DNA of 51,074 bases from Saccoglossus kowalevskii (lineage: Eukaryota > Hemichordata > Enteropneusta > Harrimaniidae): NCBI RefSeq assembly GCF_000003605.2, contig NW_003134345.1, positions 336,806-387,879 of the forward strand, given 5' to 3'. Below, piece by piece: positions 1 to 12,300 of the stretch (within the stretch, counting starts at the first letter, position 1; every line of letters begins with the position of its first letter). The translations under genes and the position numbers were made by a program. The notes beneath the pieces are model-generated. The model did not search any database and was not told the DNA's origin. It saw only the letters and a program-made list of their open reading frames with translations.

Positions 1-61
1 CAGAGAGTGAATTGTTTGGGGAGGGGACTATAATTTTACACCAGATATTCTTCAAGATAGA

Positions 62-553
62 ATGGGCGGTAACCCGACACTTTGGCGTAATTCACTTTCA
101 AAATTTGAGGATATATGCTCCGAACTTGATTTGATCGACATCTGGCGGCTGCGTAATCCCAGCACTAAGCGTTTTACTTGGCGGCGCCTAAGACCTAGGT
201 TTATACAGAGCCGTTTAGATTATCTTTTAGTTAGTAGCTCGATTCAATTAGCAGTGAGTGTCGCAGACATTGTCCCCTGTGTGCTTTCGGACCATTCTGC
301 TATAACTTTAACCATTGGTGATAACCGTTGTAGACTTGGAACATCATATTGGAAATTCAATAATAGCTTTTTAGAAGATACAAGTTTTATTAATCTAATT
401 CAGGATAAATTTTTAACGTGGGTTGACGAGTTTGGACAAAATAACAGTATACTCTTGTGGGAATTTCTTAAATACAAAATCAAAAACTGTACAATGAAGT
501 ATAGCAAGTCAAAAGCAGTTGCCAGGAAAGATAAAATAAACTATCGGAATTAG
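62..553 (+). pseudogene. LINE endonuclease domain, C-terminal fragment
   Basis: This 163-codon open stretch resembles the C-terminal half of the endonuclease/exonuclease/phosphatase fold used by LINEs to nick target DNA. It has the SRLDYLLVS strand and a late VLSDHSAI block whose D-H pair is the usual catalytic pair. The frame is lost before the reverse transcriptase begins, so it is a remnant. The window edge hides the N-terminal catalytic residues. Confidence 0.8.
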
Positions 554-710
554 ATAAATTGATGTCAACCCGTCCAACTATTAATATTCAAAATGAGCTC
601 GAAAACGCACAAAACAATTACAGGGGGAATATGCGTACATTACAAATGGAGCAATAATCCGTTCTCGTACAAGCTGGTACGAACAGGGTGAAAAAAATAC
701 AAAATTTTTC

Positions 711-1760
711 TTGGGTCTTAAGCGCCATAATGCAAAAAAATCACACATTTCTATGCTGATTGACAGTAACAACAGATCTCTACATAATGCAAATGATGTT
801 CAAGCAGAAATTAAACATTTTTACTTTAATTTATACCGCAGTAGGCGGATAAATCAATTAAATATGGACAATATATTTACAACCCACTCCAAATTAAATT
901 CCATGGAAAGAGATTCGTGTGAAGGCCCTATCACAATGAATGAGGCGTTTGAAGCGCTAAAGTGTTTACCAAGCAATAAAGCCCCAGGTAATGATGGATT
1001 AAGTCCAGAATTTTACAGCACATTGTGGCCTCTAATTGGAGAAATTGTCGTAAATTCCCTAAATGCTGCATATATGCATGGTAAACAGGGGGTTATCACA
1101 CTTATCGAAAAAAAGGGGAGACCAATAACCTTACTTAATACCGAATACAAAATTGCATCAAAATGCATTGCACGAAGACTTGATAAAATTCTTCCGAAAA
1201 TTGTTAATGAAACGCAGTCAGCCTTTATTATTAGGGTAGATCAATTGGGGACTGTGTACGCCTTATTGAATCAATTATGCATTACACCAAAGATACTAAT
1301 CAACTAGGAATACTTATATCCATTGATTTTCAAAAGGCATTTGATAGCTTGGAATGGGATTTTATTTTCCACTCCCTTAACAGTTTTAATTTTGGCCCTT
1401 CCCTTATTAACTGGATCAAATTATTTTACAATAACCCCTCCAGCTGTGTGATGAACCGAGGTCTAAGCACTGGCTATTTTGCTATAAGAAGGAGAGTTAG
1501 ACAGAGTGACTCGGTTTCACCCGCCCTCTTTATTTTATAACTTGAATTAGTTTTGAATTCACTGTGATGTGATGACTCTATTCATGGAATTCATATTCAG
1601 GGCAAGGGGGTTAAGTATTCTGCATTTGCTGACGATCTAACCTGCTTTCTCTCAGACAAACTTTCCTGCATTAATTTGTTCTCCCTCAACATGTTTCAGA
1701 CATATTCAGGGTTACACGTAAATTATGACAAAACAGAGGCAATGTGGCTTGGGTCTCGTA
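711..1760 (+). pseudogene. LINE reverse transcriptase remnant
   Basis: Reverse-transcriptase blocks are spread over two partly overlapping open frames (711-1307 and 1277-1540), and a third stretch carries FADD at 1625-1636. Recognisable parts are the fingers block NKAPGNDG, a TLIEKKG block fused directly to RPITLLNTEYK (the residues normally between them are missing), the palm block SIDFQKAFDSLEW, and a thumb-side KTEAMWLGSR block. At least one frameshift near 1280-1300 and stops after 1538 inactivate it. Confidence 0.85.
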
Positions 1761-1829
1761 CGGATAAACCATTTGGGGTTCTCTGGCCATAAACTCCAAT
1801 CAAAATTGTTGGTATATATTTTTCTTACA

Positions 1830-3060
1830 GGTACGAGAAAAAATAAATAATAAACTTCATAAATTTATTTGGAAAGGCCCAGACAGAATTGCACGTAACA
1901 CTTTGATTGGGGATGTTGGCCAGGGAGGTCTAAATATGCTGGACATTTTTGCTCTTTATCACGCTTTCAGAGTTAAATGGGTCCAGCACTTTCTTAATCC
2001 AAAAATTAATCATCCCTGGAAACTTTTTTTTATCACACTATCTGCTTCCCCTTGGTGGTTCCTTAATTTTTAGATGTAATTATAAAATTGAGCTATTACC
2101 TGTTACTCCTACCCCCTTTCTATCACAGTCTATTGTGCAATTGGAGGAAATTACAATGCCAGCAACCAGTTCAAACAGTTGCTAACAATATAATTTGGAA
2201 TAACGCCAACATTCTCAATGAATGTTATCAATTGTTATGAATTGTTATCTAGATTTCATTTTAAAGGGCATTGTCCATATCTCGGACCTTTATATTTCAA
2301 ATGGAAAAATAAAAAATTGGACACAACTACAAGAAATTGGATTTACTCCTAGACAATATCTTCTTTGGCACGGCATAATTTCCGCTATATCACCAGAATG
2401 GAGAGGCTGTACTCCCTTTTTCGTTAGACCAGAATTGCCTATTGGTTTGTACATTAACAACATATTTTGTCCATTGAATATGGCAACATGTAAATTAATA
2501 CGGAATGCTCTTTCATCTCTTTATTTTATTCCACCAAAATGTAAAACTTATTTTCAGCAGTTGTTTCAATTAAATGAAATTAAGTGGGAAATTATTTTCA
2601 AGTTACCATTTAGAGTTACCATTGAAACAAAACTCCAAGAATTCCAGTTGAAACTAAATCATAATGTTTTATTTACGAATACTATGCTTCACCGTATGAG
2701 AACTCCTCTCGTCACCTCTAGCCTTTGTTCATTTTGTCATAATAGCGATGAAACTCTAACACATTTATTCGTTACATGCAACTATCCTTTGGACATCAAT
2801 ATGTAATAGATGGGGTGAATTTATAAATACCCCAGACACTTTCACAGATATTCAAATTTTGCTGGGCAATGATCAGTTCTCAAGTTTATTGAACCATATC
2901 ATTATTATAACTAAACAAATTATTTATTCCTGTAAATTAAATGGCACTTCACCTTCATTTCGTCTGGTAGAAAAAAAGTTATGGAAACAAAAGAAATGGA
3001 ATATTGTATATGTAGTAAAAATAGCACTATCGAATTGTTTCAGGTGAAGTGGGGAAACTT
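1830..3060 (+). pseudogene. LINE C-terminal region with CCHC-like cluster
   Basis: Fragments matching the region downstream of the reverse transcriptase in L1/Tx1 elements are seen: a KFIWKG block near 1860, a GGLNMLD block near 1930, and an open frame at 2222-2806 with a C-x2-C-x7-H-x4-C cluster at 2726-2779 followed by a further short open frame to 3047. Several frames are used, so it is not functional. The region ends in the T-rich 3' UTR and poly(A). Confidence 0.75.
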
Positions 3061-3246
3061 TACCTAATGTTGGTTTGTGCATCTTACAATCCAAAATTTG
3101 TTAATACAATTGGAGTTACTTAGTAATCTGTTTGTTTTTTTGTTTTGTTTTACTTTTTTGTTTTGTTTATTACTGTATTTATTAAAGTCCTGTAATTTTT
3201 TGTTTATGGGTAATAAAAAATATTTATCAAAAAAAAAAAAAAAAAA

Positions 3247-3652
3247 GTCTACCTTTTGAAAGTGGCAGTTTTGTTGACAATCAACTTTTACTCATGTCAC
3301 ATCAGCAAGAGATTCTGCAATCACAATTTACCATGTGGTTTGTGCATCAATTGGAACGATACTACCGATACGTGATGATTTTCATCACTGTGAGGCTGAC
3401 ACTTCAAGCTTGAAAGCCATCCAGGATTTTGTATTGCCTTTGAATCCCTGATATGCTGAATGAAGTAAAAAATTTGTTAAGAAACATCATTGTAAGGCCA
3501 ACTCATCTCAGTCTATCCCCATTGCTATAGCTGAGTCACCACCTCCTGGCCCCCACTCCTTGAATATATTGAATATTTAGATGTGTATCAACATTTATTA
3601 CTGAGTACAGAACACAACAAATTAAGTACATGATCATGAAAAAAAGATGAAA
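3247..3652. other. Convergent spacer between LINE tail and gene A
   Basis: This stretch separates the plus-strand LINE from the minus-strand end of gene A. It probably includes the gene A 3' UTR. No coding sequence is seen apart from the minus-strand poly(A) signal annotated separately. Confidence 0.5.
3594..3599 (-). promoter_or_regulatory. Candidate poly(A) signal of gene A
   Basis: The minus strand reads AATAAA here, about 55 bases past the gene A stop codon at 3653-3655. Position and sequence suit the polyadenylation signal, but no transcript data are available. Confidence 0.5.
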
Positions 3653-6354
3653 TTATAGATTTATAACAGCTGCATTTGATTCTTCTTCTTTCTTGGGAGC
3701 AAGACCTTGTGAATAACGAGTCCATTTATCACTGCCAACTCTGAAATAAAGTGTGAACATCTGTTTGATATGAGAATAAAACACGATTTATCAAATATAT
3801 CATGTAAATTCCATGTGATATGTCAATACTTTGTGGTGTTCTTGCAACATCATATCACATCAAGTTACACATGAATTTATAAGATGAGGATGTATGTAAG
3901 TGGAGATGAAAATCAGGGGTAAATTGCGTCCAGTATATGAAAACAGCAGTAGTATACATTGTAGATACCTACGGTAGTAGAAAAAACAGACAAGGGATGG
4001 CAACTTCACACAAAGTTTGGCTGGTAATTGTAGAAATGTGAAAATCGTTAGCCATGATTTTAAATGCCAGAAATTGATATTGAGTATAAACAGACAGTTC
4101 ACAGAGTGTTCAAAATTGAGTCATCATGTCATACAATTCAAAGGAATTTCAACGATATTAAAGCTTACAGACAAAAATGTTTGTTTGTTGAACACTGTGA
4201 AGTGTGGCTATAGGAACAATGTTTTACTGTGTCAAATATTCAAGACTGGCTTGAGGAATCATCATGGAATCATGTCTACGATGTTTGACACAGTCGATAT
4301 GTTGTCCTGTGCTTCTTGGTATCAAAGTTACACATTATTTGTTGAGTTATATTCTATAAATGATAAGTTCATGGAATGTGTCATTCTTGTACTTACTTAT
4401 TAGCCATTGCATTTTCCATACAAGCAGACGTTTTTTCTGTTGATACCCACATTGTTAAAAGCACCTCTTCATCATCACACATCTGACATTGACCAGTCCA
4501 ACTTTTTGTCTCATCGCCATGGTTATGTATGACACTGAATCCAAATGTTGGGAAATTGGTTGTAGTATCACAATAACCAACAACTAAGATAGCATCTAAT
4601 GAATGTGAATAATAGGATGTAAGTTTTAAAGTCAGAACTAAAATAAAATAGTATTTCATCATAAAAACTGAAAGATACATACTTTGAATTTCGATATAAT
4701 GTTAAATTGTAGAGATGAGATGTATATTTTAGTTTATGTTTTGTTTCTGTCAAGTTATCAGCATTGTATCTTTATTATTCATTAATGCTAAGAAACAACA
4801 CTATATAGAGACCAAGTCTTGGCTGAGGGCAGAAGAGGTGTGAGCCAGAGTCAAGCGTCATCACCAAAACCTGCTCCGGGTTGCGAGTCTCAGATTTGGT
4901 TCACATCACGGAGAGATTAGCATGGTACTTGATAGAGGCCAGTCACCGCAGGGAACACCACCCGACCGTCGCTATTTGTTTATAAGGGCTAGCATTTGCA
5001 GGGAATACAGTGGCACCTATGTTGAGTATTTGCATTCATTTTGAATGATAATAGTAATTTCAAAGTAAACTCTGACAGATGAGTTTACATGTAGTATATT
5101 TGTTTTATTGGAGAATGAAGATGTGTGAAGTTGTGTGAATAAGTAAAGAATGTAGATGTGGATTATTTTGCATGCTAGACACTTTTGTGTAGTCACACCC
5201 AATCTAGAACAGCTCATCTGAATACCAAGCTGAATGCATTGTTCAAGAATCTACATGACAAAAAGATCTGTCATGTGAATATTTTAATTTTGTGCCACAA
5301 TTGTTTATAAATCAGATGCTCACATATTATATATTAATAAAATAAACCTTCCTAGTTCTAATACAGGGTCTATAGCACCAAGAGCCAAATTATTTTCAAG
5401 GCTTTTCCAGACATTTTGACCCACAATTCAGGCCAACACCATCACCAAAGCTCATCAAAGTTCTGAGGATATGGTAGTTCCCTGGAGCAAATTAATTAAT
5501 TAATAACTATGAAGAAATTTAAAGACTTTTCACAGATTTTTTTATTTTTCCTGTAATTCAAAGACAACTCAAAGACTTTCCAGACCTCAAAAAATCAAAA
5601 GACTTTCAAAGGATTTTCCCAATGCTATGGACCCTGTACTGTAATACATAAACAAGCAGCCCGTCGGCTGAGATAGCTCCGCTGTTAGCAATGCATATGG
5701 CAATTAAAGAACAGAAGATATCATTAGAAAATGAACAAATCTGAGAGAGGTCCACATGTAGTACCTATATGTATAATATATCAAAGCAATTGGACTTGAG
5801 GTTTTTAACAAGATGTCGAAAATATCACTTTTTACCAAAAATGACAAAAATATTCACCAAAATTAGAAAATTCATTACAAAATGAACAAATCTGAGAGAG
5901 GTCCACATGTTGTACCTATATAATATCAAAGTAATTATACTTGCGGTTTTTAACGAGAAGTCAAAAATATTCACCAAAATTAGAGAATTGAAGATATGAT
6001 CATGAAATGAACAAATCTGAGAGAGGTCTACCCAAGGTACATATACACTAAGTATCAAAGCATTCAGGCTTGTAGTTTTCAAGAAGAAGTCGAAAAAGTA
6101 AAACATTGACACGGACAATCACTCATATGATAAGCTCCGCTCGACAAAGTCAACAGCTAAAAAGTTGTAAGAAATGAAAAATATTTAAGCTGTATTGCAA
6201 GAATAATTATACTACTTACCTGAAGTGTAGCCAAGAATGTATCGTTCATAGGCTGTATGATACTTTCCAAGTAACATTCCATTACTGGTTTTTTCAAGTA
6301 CTAGTTCAGTATCAAGTTGATTGTACCATGTGCCTTCAATATCACAATACGTAC
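3653..6354 (-). CDS. Gene A avidin-like domain (three exons)
   Basis: Exons are 6354-6220, 4595-4397 and 3740-3653. The first gives [15 protein letters not shown] and [10 protein letters not shown], matching the avidin/streptavidin start (GTWYNQLG) and the second biotin-loop strand. The second gives [33 protein letters not shown] and LLTMWVST. The third completes [13 protein letters not shown], matching streptavidin LVGHDTFTK, and adds a charged tail with a Lys-Lys-Glu-Glu-Glu run. Compared with streptavidin, the pocket Asn, Tyr and Asp are kept, S27 becomes T, W79 becomes H, T90 becomes K and W120 becomes C. Biotin binding is therefore unlikely. The terminal acceptor is TTTCAG at 3741; an upstream AG at 3756 gives no avidin match. 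Confidence 0.88.
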
Positions 6355-9300
6355 CTGTAAAGAACACACAATGTAATTAGAATAGAGGAAATAAACCTGT
6401 ATACACACAGCATATTTTAGAGCCATTATTATAAAAATATCGATATATACCGTAGATAATAAACTTACTTGTTTCACAGTTGATACCAGTCCAGCCATTC
6501 ATACAGGTACAAGTATAATGTCCATTTTCATTGTTACAAGTTGCTCCATTCAAACACGGTAGACTACTGCATTCATTTATATCTAAAACCAAACAAAACT
6601 ATATTAAGTATATTCACATCATATCTCAAGATTCAATCTTATTCTCACATAAGGCTACCAACACAATGTATAGTTAACACATTAGCTAGATGCTGTATAT
6701 ATAACCACTTTCGATCACTTTTAGTTGCACACCAATTCACATCTGCAATAACTATTTGCTAAAAGACAGTTTTACAACATGTGACTTTGATAAAGTTTAA
6801 TACTTACCAATTTCACACAAAGTACCAATAAAACCTTCTATACATGTACAAGTATGCAAGCCAATCCCAGTGTGAATACATGAACCATTATTAGCACAAG
6901 GCATATCATTGCATGGATTAATCCCTAGGTGGAAAACATAAATTAGTCTGCTCAGTTATTATAACTTCTTAACAGCAAGAATACAAAGTATGCATGAAGA
7001 CAGCTCCGTGATTAACCATCATGTAATAGAGGTCTATGCCCAATGAAAAGCATTTTAAGAGATTCATGTCTGCAGTATGCAATCAGTTAACAGGATTGTA
7101 TTTCTGTCATCCAATACATTGATGGTGCTTCCAATGTAGACATGACGTTATATATGGAATTCCCACCATAACACTATACAAACATGTCTGTTTGCTGGAA
7201 TAGGATTTTACAAATGACGTACTGAATTTTAAAGTTATTACTGTCGGATGTATAATAACAACAAATGAACAACATAAACACAGTACGTGGAATTGTTTTT
7301 TTGTACCACTTTTCATTGTTGATTTACACAGAGCTGTACAAGAATTATTAAACAGTTCCCCAAGTTCAAGTTTAACGATATATTCAGACATAAAATTGCA
7401 TACTTACTGATATCACAGATATCTCCTGTCCAACCAGGTGTGCACAAACATGTGTACATATTCACCCCATCAATACACCTTCCAGAATTCTCACAAACAT
7501 TTTTACTGCAATCATCAATGTCTGTCAAAAAACAACAAGCGATGCATAGCACAGTCCCAGTTAGTTATCAAATTTAAGATATATAGTTTTGTTTATAGTA
7601 ATATAGCTGGAATATCAGCCATTTTGAATACATGTATATATATATAACATGATGTATAACGAATATATAAAATTTGAATATAATCAGTCAAAGCATTTAA
7701 GAGATATGGCTCTAGAAGCCCATTCATTAAAACAAAATGGCTGCCAGACAGCCATTTTGAATTCGATCTGAAAAATAAATGATGTGCATCAGGAACCTGT
7801 AATGTCTAATATATGTACCAAGTTTGAACAAAATCCATCCAGAAATGCTTGATATTTGATTTTTTTCTAGCACAAAAATGGCCACCATTTGGCCATTTTG
7901 AATAGGATTGTCAAACCAATATATCTATGACATGATGTATAATGAATATTTAAAATTTGAACATAGTCAGTGAAAGCAAGTCAGAGATATGGCACGAGAA
8001 CCACATTCATTAAAACAAAATGGCCGCCAGTCGGCCATTTTGAATCTTATCAGAAAAACAAAATTATTTGCATCAAGGTTCCATAATGTCTAATGTATAT
8101 ACCAAGTTTGAACAAAGTCCATCTGTAAACAGCCGAGAAATGCTCGATTTTTAGGATTTTTTAGCACAAAAATGGCCACCATTCGGCCATCATAAATCAG
8201 ATCATAAAACAAAATGATGTGCATCAAGGTCCTATAATGTCTAATGTATATACCAAGTTTGAACAAAATCTATCTGTAAACAGCCGAGAAATGCTTGATT
8301 TTGATGATTTTTAGCACAAAAATGGTCGCCATTCGGCCATCTTGAATCAGATCGTGAAACAAATTGACGTGCATATGTATAATATCATGTATGATGTATG
8401 TGTGAAGTTTGATTGTGATTGGTCCAGGCATTTCTAAGATACAGGTCCAGACGCACACACAGACGCACACACGCACGCACACACATACACACACGCACAC
8501 ACGAAGGTTAAAACACAAGTCCCCGTTTTCGGACTGCGACCGAACAGGGACTAAAAATGATCAAAATCATCACTGTGTTGCAAGAAGAAACACTTTAAAA
8601 AGAAAGAATTTTCAAAACCAAACTGCAATTAAAGACTGAAAAACAACATTTTGCATCAATTTTCTCATATTGCTCTATTAGTAATGTATGCACTTCTGTA
8701 CATTACAGTTTGTATGGTCAAAATAATGAATGTTTTAATGTACAAAATGAATTGGATTTATGGTTTATACACTTCCAATGTATTGAATATGGCATGTACT
8801 TTCAAAAATGTCATTCCATGCAAAGAATAAAAAGAATTTTGAAGTCATTGCACAAAAGTATATATTTGAATGGTAAGATATTCAATTTGTGGTTTCTATG
8901 GTGAAATATTTCATCCTAAAAGAACTAAACACAGTGATATTTCATAGAGAACATTACAAATGTGAATCATATTCACTACTAACAGTAATGTACCAGCATA
9001 TAGTAGGGTCTATGATACAATACAACCACAGACAATATGGTGTGACAAACATAACACAGCCACAGACAAAATGGTGTAACAAACATAATACCACTCTAGT
9101 CAATTCACATACACATAATATTATTTTAATATTTACCGATTTCACAACTTTTTCCAGTGTATCCCAGAGGGCATATACAAATAAATCCACTGAAAATATC
9201 TGTACAATTTCCACCATTAATGCACGGATCACTTGCACATTCAGCAGTTTCTATGGTTACAAGAAGAAAAAAATCATGTTATAGTGGATTTGATACAAAT

Positions 9301-12300
9301 GAATTATCACTCCATCGCAAGCTCAAATTTAAGTTCAAATATTTCTATATTTATGATAATTGAATAATTAATACCTGTGTGACAATTGACGCCATGGAAA
9401 CCAGGGATACATTCACATGTGTAGCCATTTACATTATCAATACACTGACCACCATTCTGACATGGACTGCTATCACATTCATTGATGTCTACATAGAAAT
9501 AATTATATAATATTATGTATGGATATAAATAATATTACATCTCAGTAATAAATATTGCTAGACACACTAGATGATTCCGTCCAGTACCTGTTTCACAAAA
9601 GTCTCCTTCGAATCCATCTAGACAGTCACACGTGAACCCATTAATATCATCGATGCATTGACCGTTATTCTGGCACGCAGTTGAAGCACATTCATTAATA
9701 TCTGAAATTTACAAATTAACAAACAAAAAATAAATATATAACCTTGTATTTTATATGTTTACTTAAATTATTAATATTATAAATAATAAAGTTATATAGG
9801 ACATAAATTCAATTGCTAGGTGAAAGAAGTTTATAACTTAATTTCAGGTTTTGAAAAAATGCCTGCCATCTTGGTTATACTGCATATCTGGAATTTACAT
9901 TGTTGCAAATTTACGTTGTACGTAGATATAGATTTTGTATAATAAGAAGAGGTTGTTGCAAGAAGAACGCAAAGTATGCATCAATGCAGTACAAAGGGAA
10001 TACCGACTGATGTGTAAATACGGGTAATAGTTCAATAATAATATCGTAACAGGCAAATATTTCAGGTATCTTTTTACATTGTACTGTTCAGTTAGAACGT
10101 TATTCTTCTGCTGTTTAGCCTGACGCCTGTCATGGTAATACTCAAATATATAAAAGTTAATAAATGTATTTACCACTTGGATATATCACGATGATGTTCG
10201 GTGAGAAATGACTTACCGGTTTCACACAGATTGCCGACAAAACCAGGAGCACACACACATACATATCTACCAATTTGATCCACACATGTAGCACCATTCA
10301 AACACGGACTTGATGAACACTCTTCTACATCTGTTTATTATAATAAAAAAATACAAGTGTAAGATGACATGCAAGGCAGATATCAGATGATAAAAGCCAG
10401 TGAAATATTTAGGATCAATTGTGTTTTTATAAAGTCAATCTCCCAAGTACAACATAGAATTTGAATAAACCTTAGAGGTAAATAAATGCATTTTTCAAGC
10501 AAATTTGTTGTCAAACTATACAAAAGAAAAGAGTATAAAAGTACAGTATTAAAGTGAAATACCATGTCCATATAAAGCTACACGATGTAAAGCTGTAGTG
10601 TCAGCGAAAATTTGAAAGCTCATTTAATTTTAATTGACCTAAAATGAATGTTATGGCATTCACAAGTAAGTAAAGCGTTCATAACTCTGAAGCCCTCAGA
10701 GTTTACTGTGAGAGGGGTTTTTCAGGTGATTTAACTCAGAACTGAGAATCCAATGAGAATTTTTTGTTGACTTGATGACTGTACATTAACATGCTGAAAC
10801 TCACCTGCTAGGTGATGTTGACAAGAAATTTCTGATGTGGATATCCTGTGAATACAGAATAAATTATTGAATTTATTTATACATTTTATTTGAAATAGTA
10901 AAGATTTGAAAACAAATTTTAAGAACAATACAACATTAGATACTGTGAAAAGATTAATTATTCACTGGGTTATAATTTTGCTTATTTCGCTGACTGGAAA
11001 ATGCGCTAAATTAAAACCCAATGAATATGTAAAATTTAGCATAGAACACATTAACTAAATGATAAAGCCGTGAATTTAAAACCCACTGAATATGCCTGAA
11101 AGGCTAAATCAGCGAAATTTAAACCCAGTGAAAATTAGTAATTTTACAGTATACATATGTGCTGATAAATTATTATCGATGTTAACTTACCAGTCTCACA
11201 GTTATTTCCTACGAATCCAATCATACACTGACATATATAGCTATCAATAGCGTCATGACACGTTCCTCCGTGGATACAAGGTGAACTCAAACATTCATTA
11301 GTATCTAAAAAACAAGTTAATGAAACCCGTTAAAATTAGATCAACATGAACATAAAATAACTTTTTTTCGCTGTAAAATTAGTAAATTAGAATCCAGTGA
11401 AAACAATGAAATATTAAAATTAATGTCAATGACATATCACATATCATTTCTCAAGTACCCATGTAATCAATATCTCCGAATAATAAAAACAATGCTTCAA
11501 AATGTTGTTAAATTACTATACATCGGTAACACATAGTTCCTTGACTTAATATACAAATAACAGTTTATTTGTTAAACTGCAATTACAGGAATGCGTACAC
11601 ACATAGCTAAGCCAATGGTGACCAGATTAAAGAGATATTACACTCACTGTTTTCACAATTCTTTCCTTCATAACCATCAACACAAACACAAATATAATTG
11701 TTGACTTCATCTTTACATTCTCCACCATTCTGACAGGGAAAGCTGGAGCATTCATTAATATCTGTAATAAAATGATATTTTCATATCAGGTATTTTTATC
11801 ATCATTTTTGTTTTGGGAAACCAAATTTAAAGACTGTCATATCTTCTTGTAATGGTTCTCCTCAGCATAACACTGAGGGTGCTCTTTCTAAGTATGATAT
11901 CGTATCAAGGATTGTCATTGCTAGTTGCAGGTTTTTTGCAACACTAGTCGTAAAAATTACAGTTCATTAGAATAATTATATCCATTTTAAACTCACATAT
12001 TCTTATTCCTACAGCCAAACAACAATGTTTTGCCCAATAATGACATCGTATTTTGACACTGCGCCCTCAGTGTTGAGTTGGCAAGATATGCTCAATCAGG
12101 ACATAATTTGACACAGCACCCTCAGTGTCCAATGGTGAAAAACTTTAAATTTACACTATATATGTGTAAAATTTAATTTTAAAGTATGGTTATCAGCAGT
12201 ATGTTGTTATGGTAACCTTGGTGTCTACTTACCAGTCTCACAATGTATCCCAGAATATCCAGCAACACAAACACATGTATAACCATTGACCTTGTCTGTA

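Larger units (their letters stand above)
1..3246 (+). mobile_element. Decayed LINE (non-LTR retrotransposon), L1/Tx1-like
   Basis: The order endonuclease, reverse transcriptase, C-terminal zinc-knuckle region, poly(A) is that of an L1/Tx1-type LINE. The C-terminal part of an AP-type endonuclease is read at 62-553, including the LDY and SDH motifs. Reverse-transcriptase blocks follow: a NKAPGNDGLSPEF block near 980-1010, RPITLLNTEYKI near 1120, DFQKAFDSLEWDF near 1325 and FADD at 1625-1636. A C-x2-C-x7-H-x4-C cluster lies at 2726-2779. AATAAA at 3212-3217 precedes an 18-base A run at 3229-3246. Stop codons, frame changes and apparent internal deletions (for example between EKKG and RPIT, and after about 1790) show that it is inactive. 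The 5' part lies outside the window or is missing. Family assignment is from motif recognition only. Confidence 0.9.
4596..6219 (-). other. Gene A intron between avidin exons 1 and 2
   Basis: The 1.6-kb intron holds a GC-richer block at about 4801-5020, an inverted-repeat element at 5362-5638 and a degenerate tandem repeat at 5729-6105, each listed separately. No coding sequence is recognised. Confidence 0.6.
7522..9136 (-). other. Gene A repeat-rich intron
   Basis: The 1.6-kb intron lies between two EGF exons. About 7640-8440 is the hairpin-bearing repeat block and 8452-8502 a CA-type microsatellite, listed separately. A local TGTGACAAACATAACACAGCCACAGACAAAATGG-type duplication lies near 9020-9085. 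The rest shows nothing recognisable. Confidence 0.6.

Noticed and set aside
3741..3760. Earlier acceptor for the gene A last exon at 3756
   Set aside because: Joined to the preceding exon in its phase it gives a peptide unlike avidin, whereas the TTTCAG acceptor at 3741 gives the expected VGSDKWTR block, matched in genes B and C.
8270..8639. Open frames rich in Cys-Val or Thr-His
   Set aside because: They are translations of the CA-type microsatellite.
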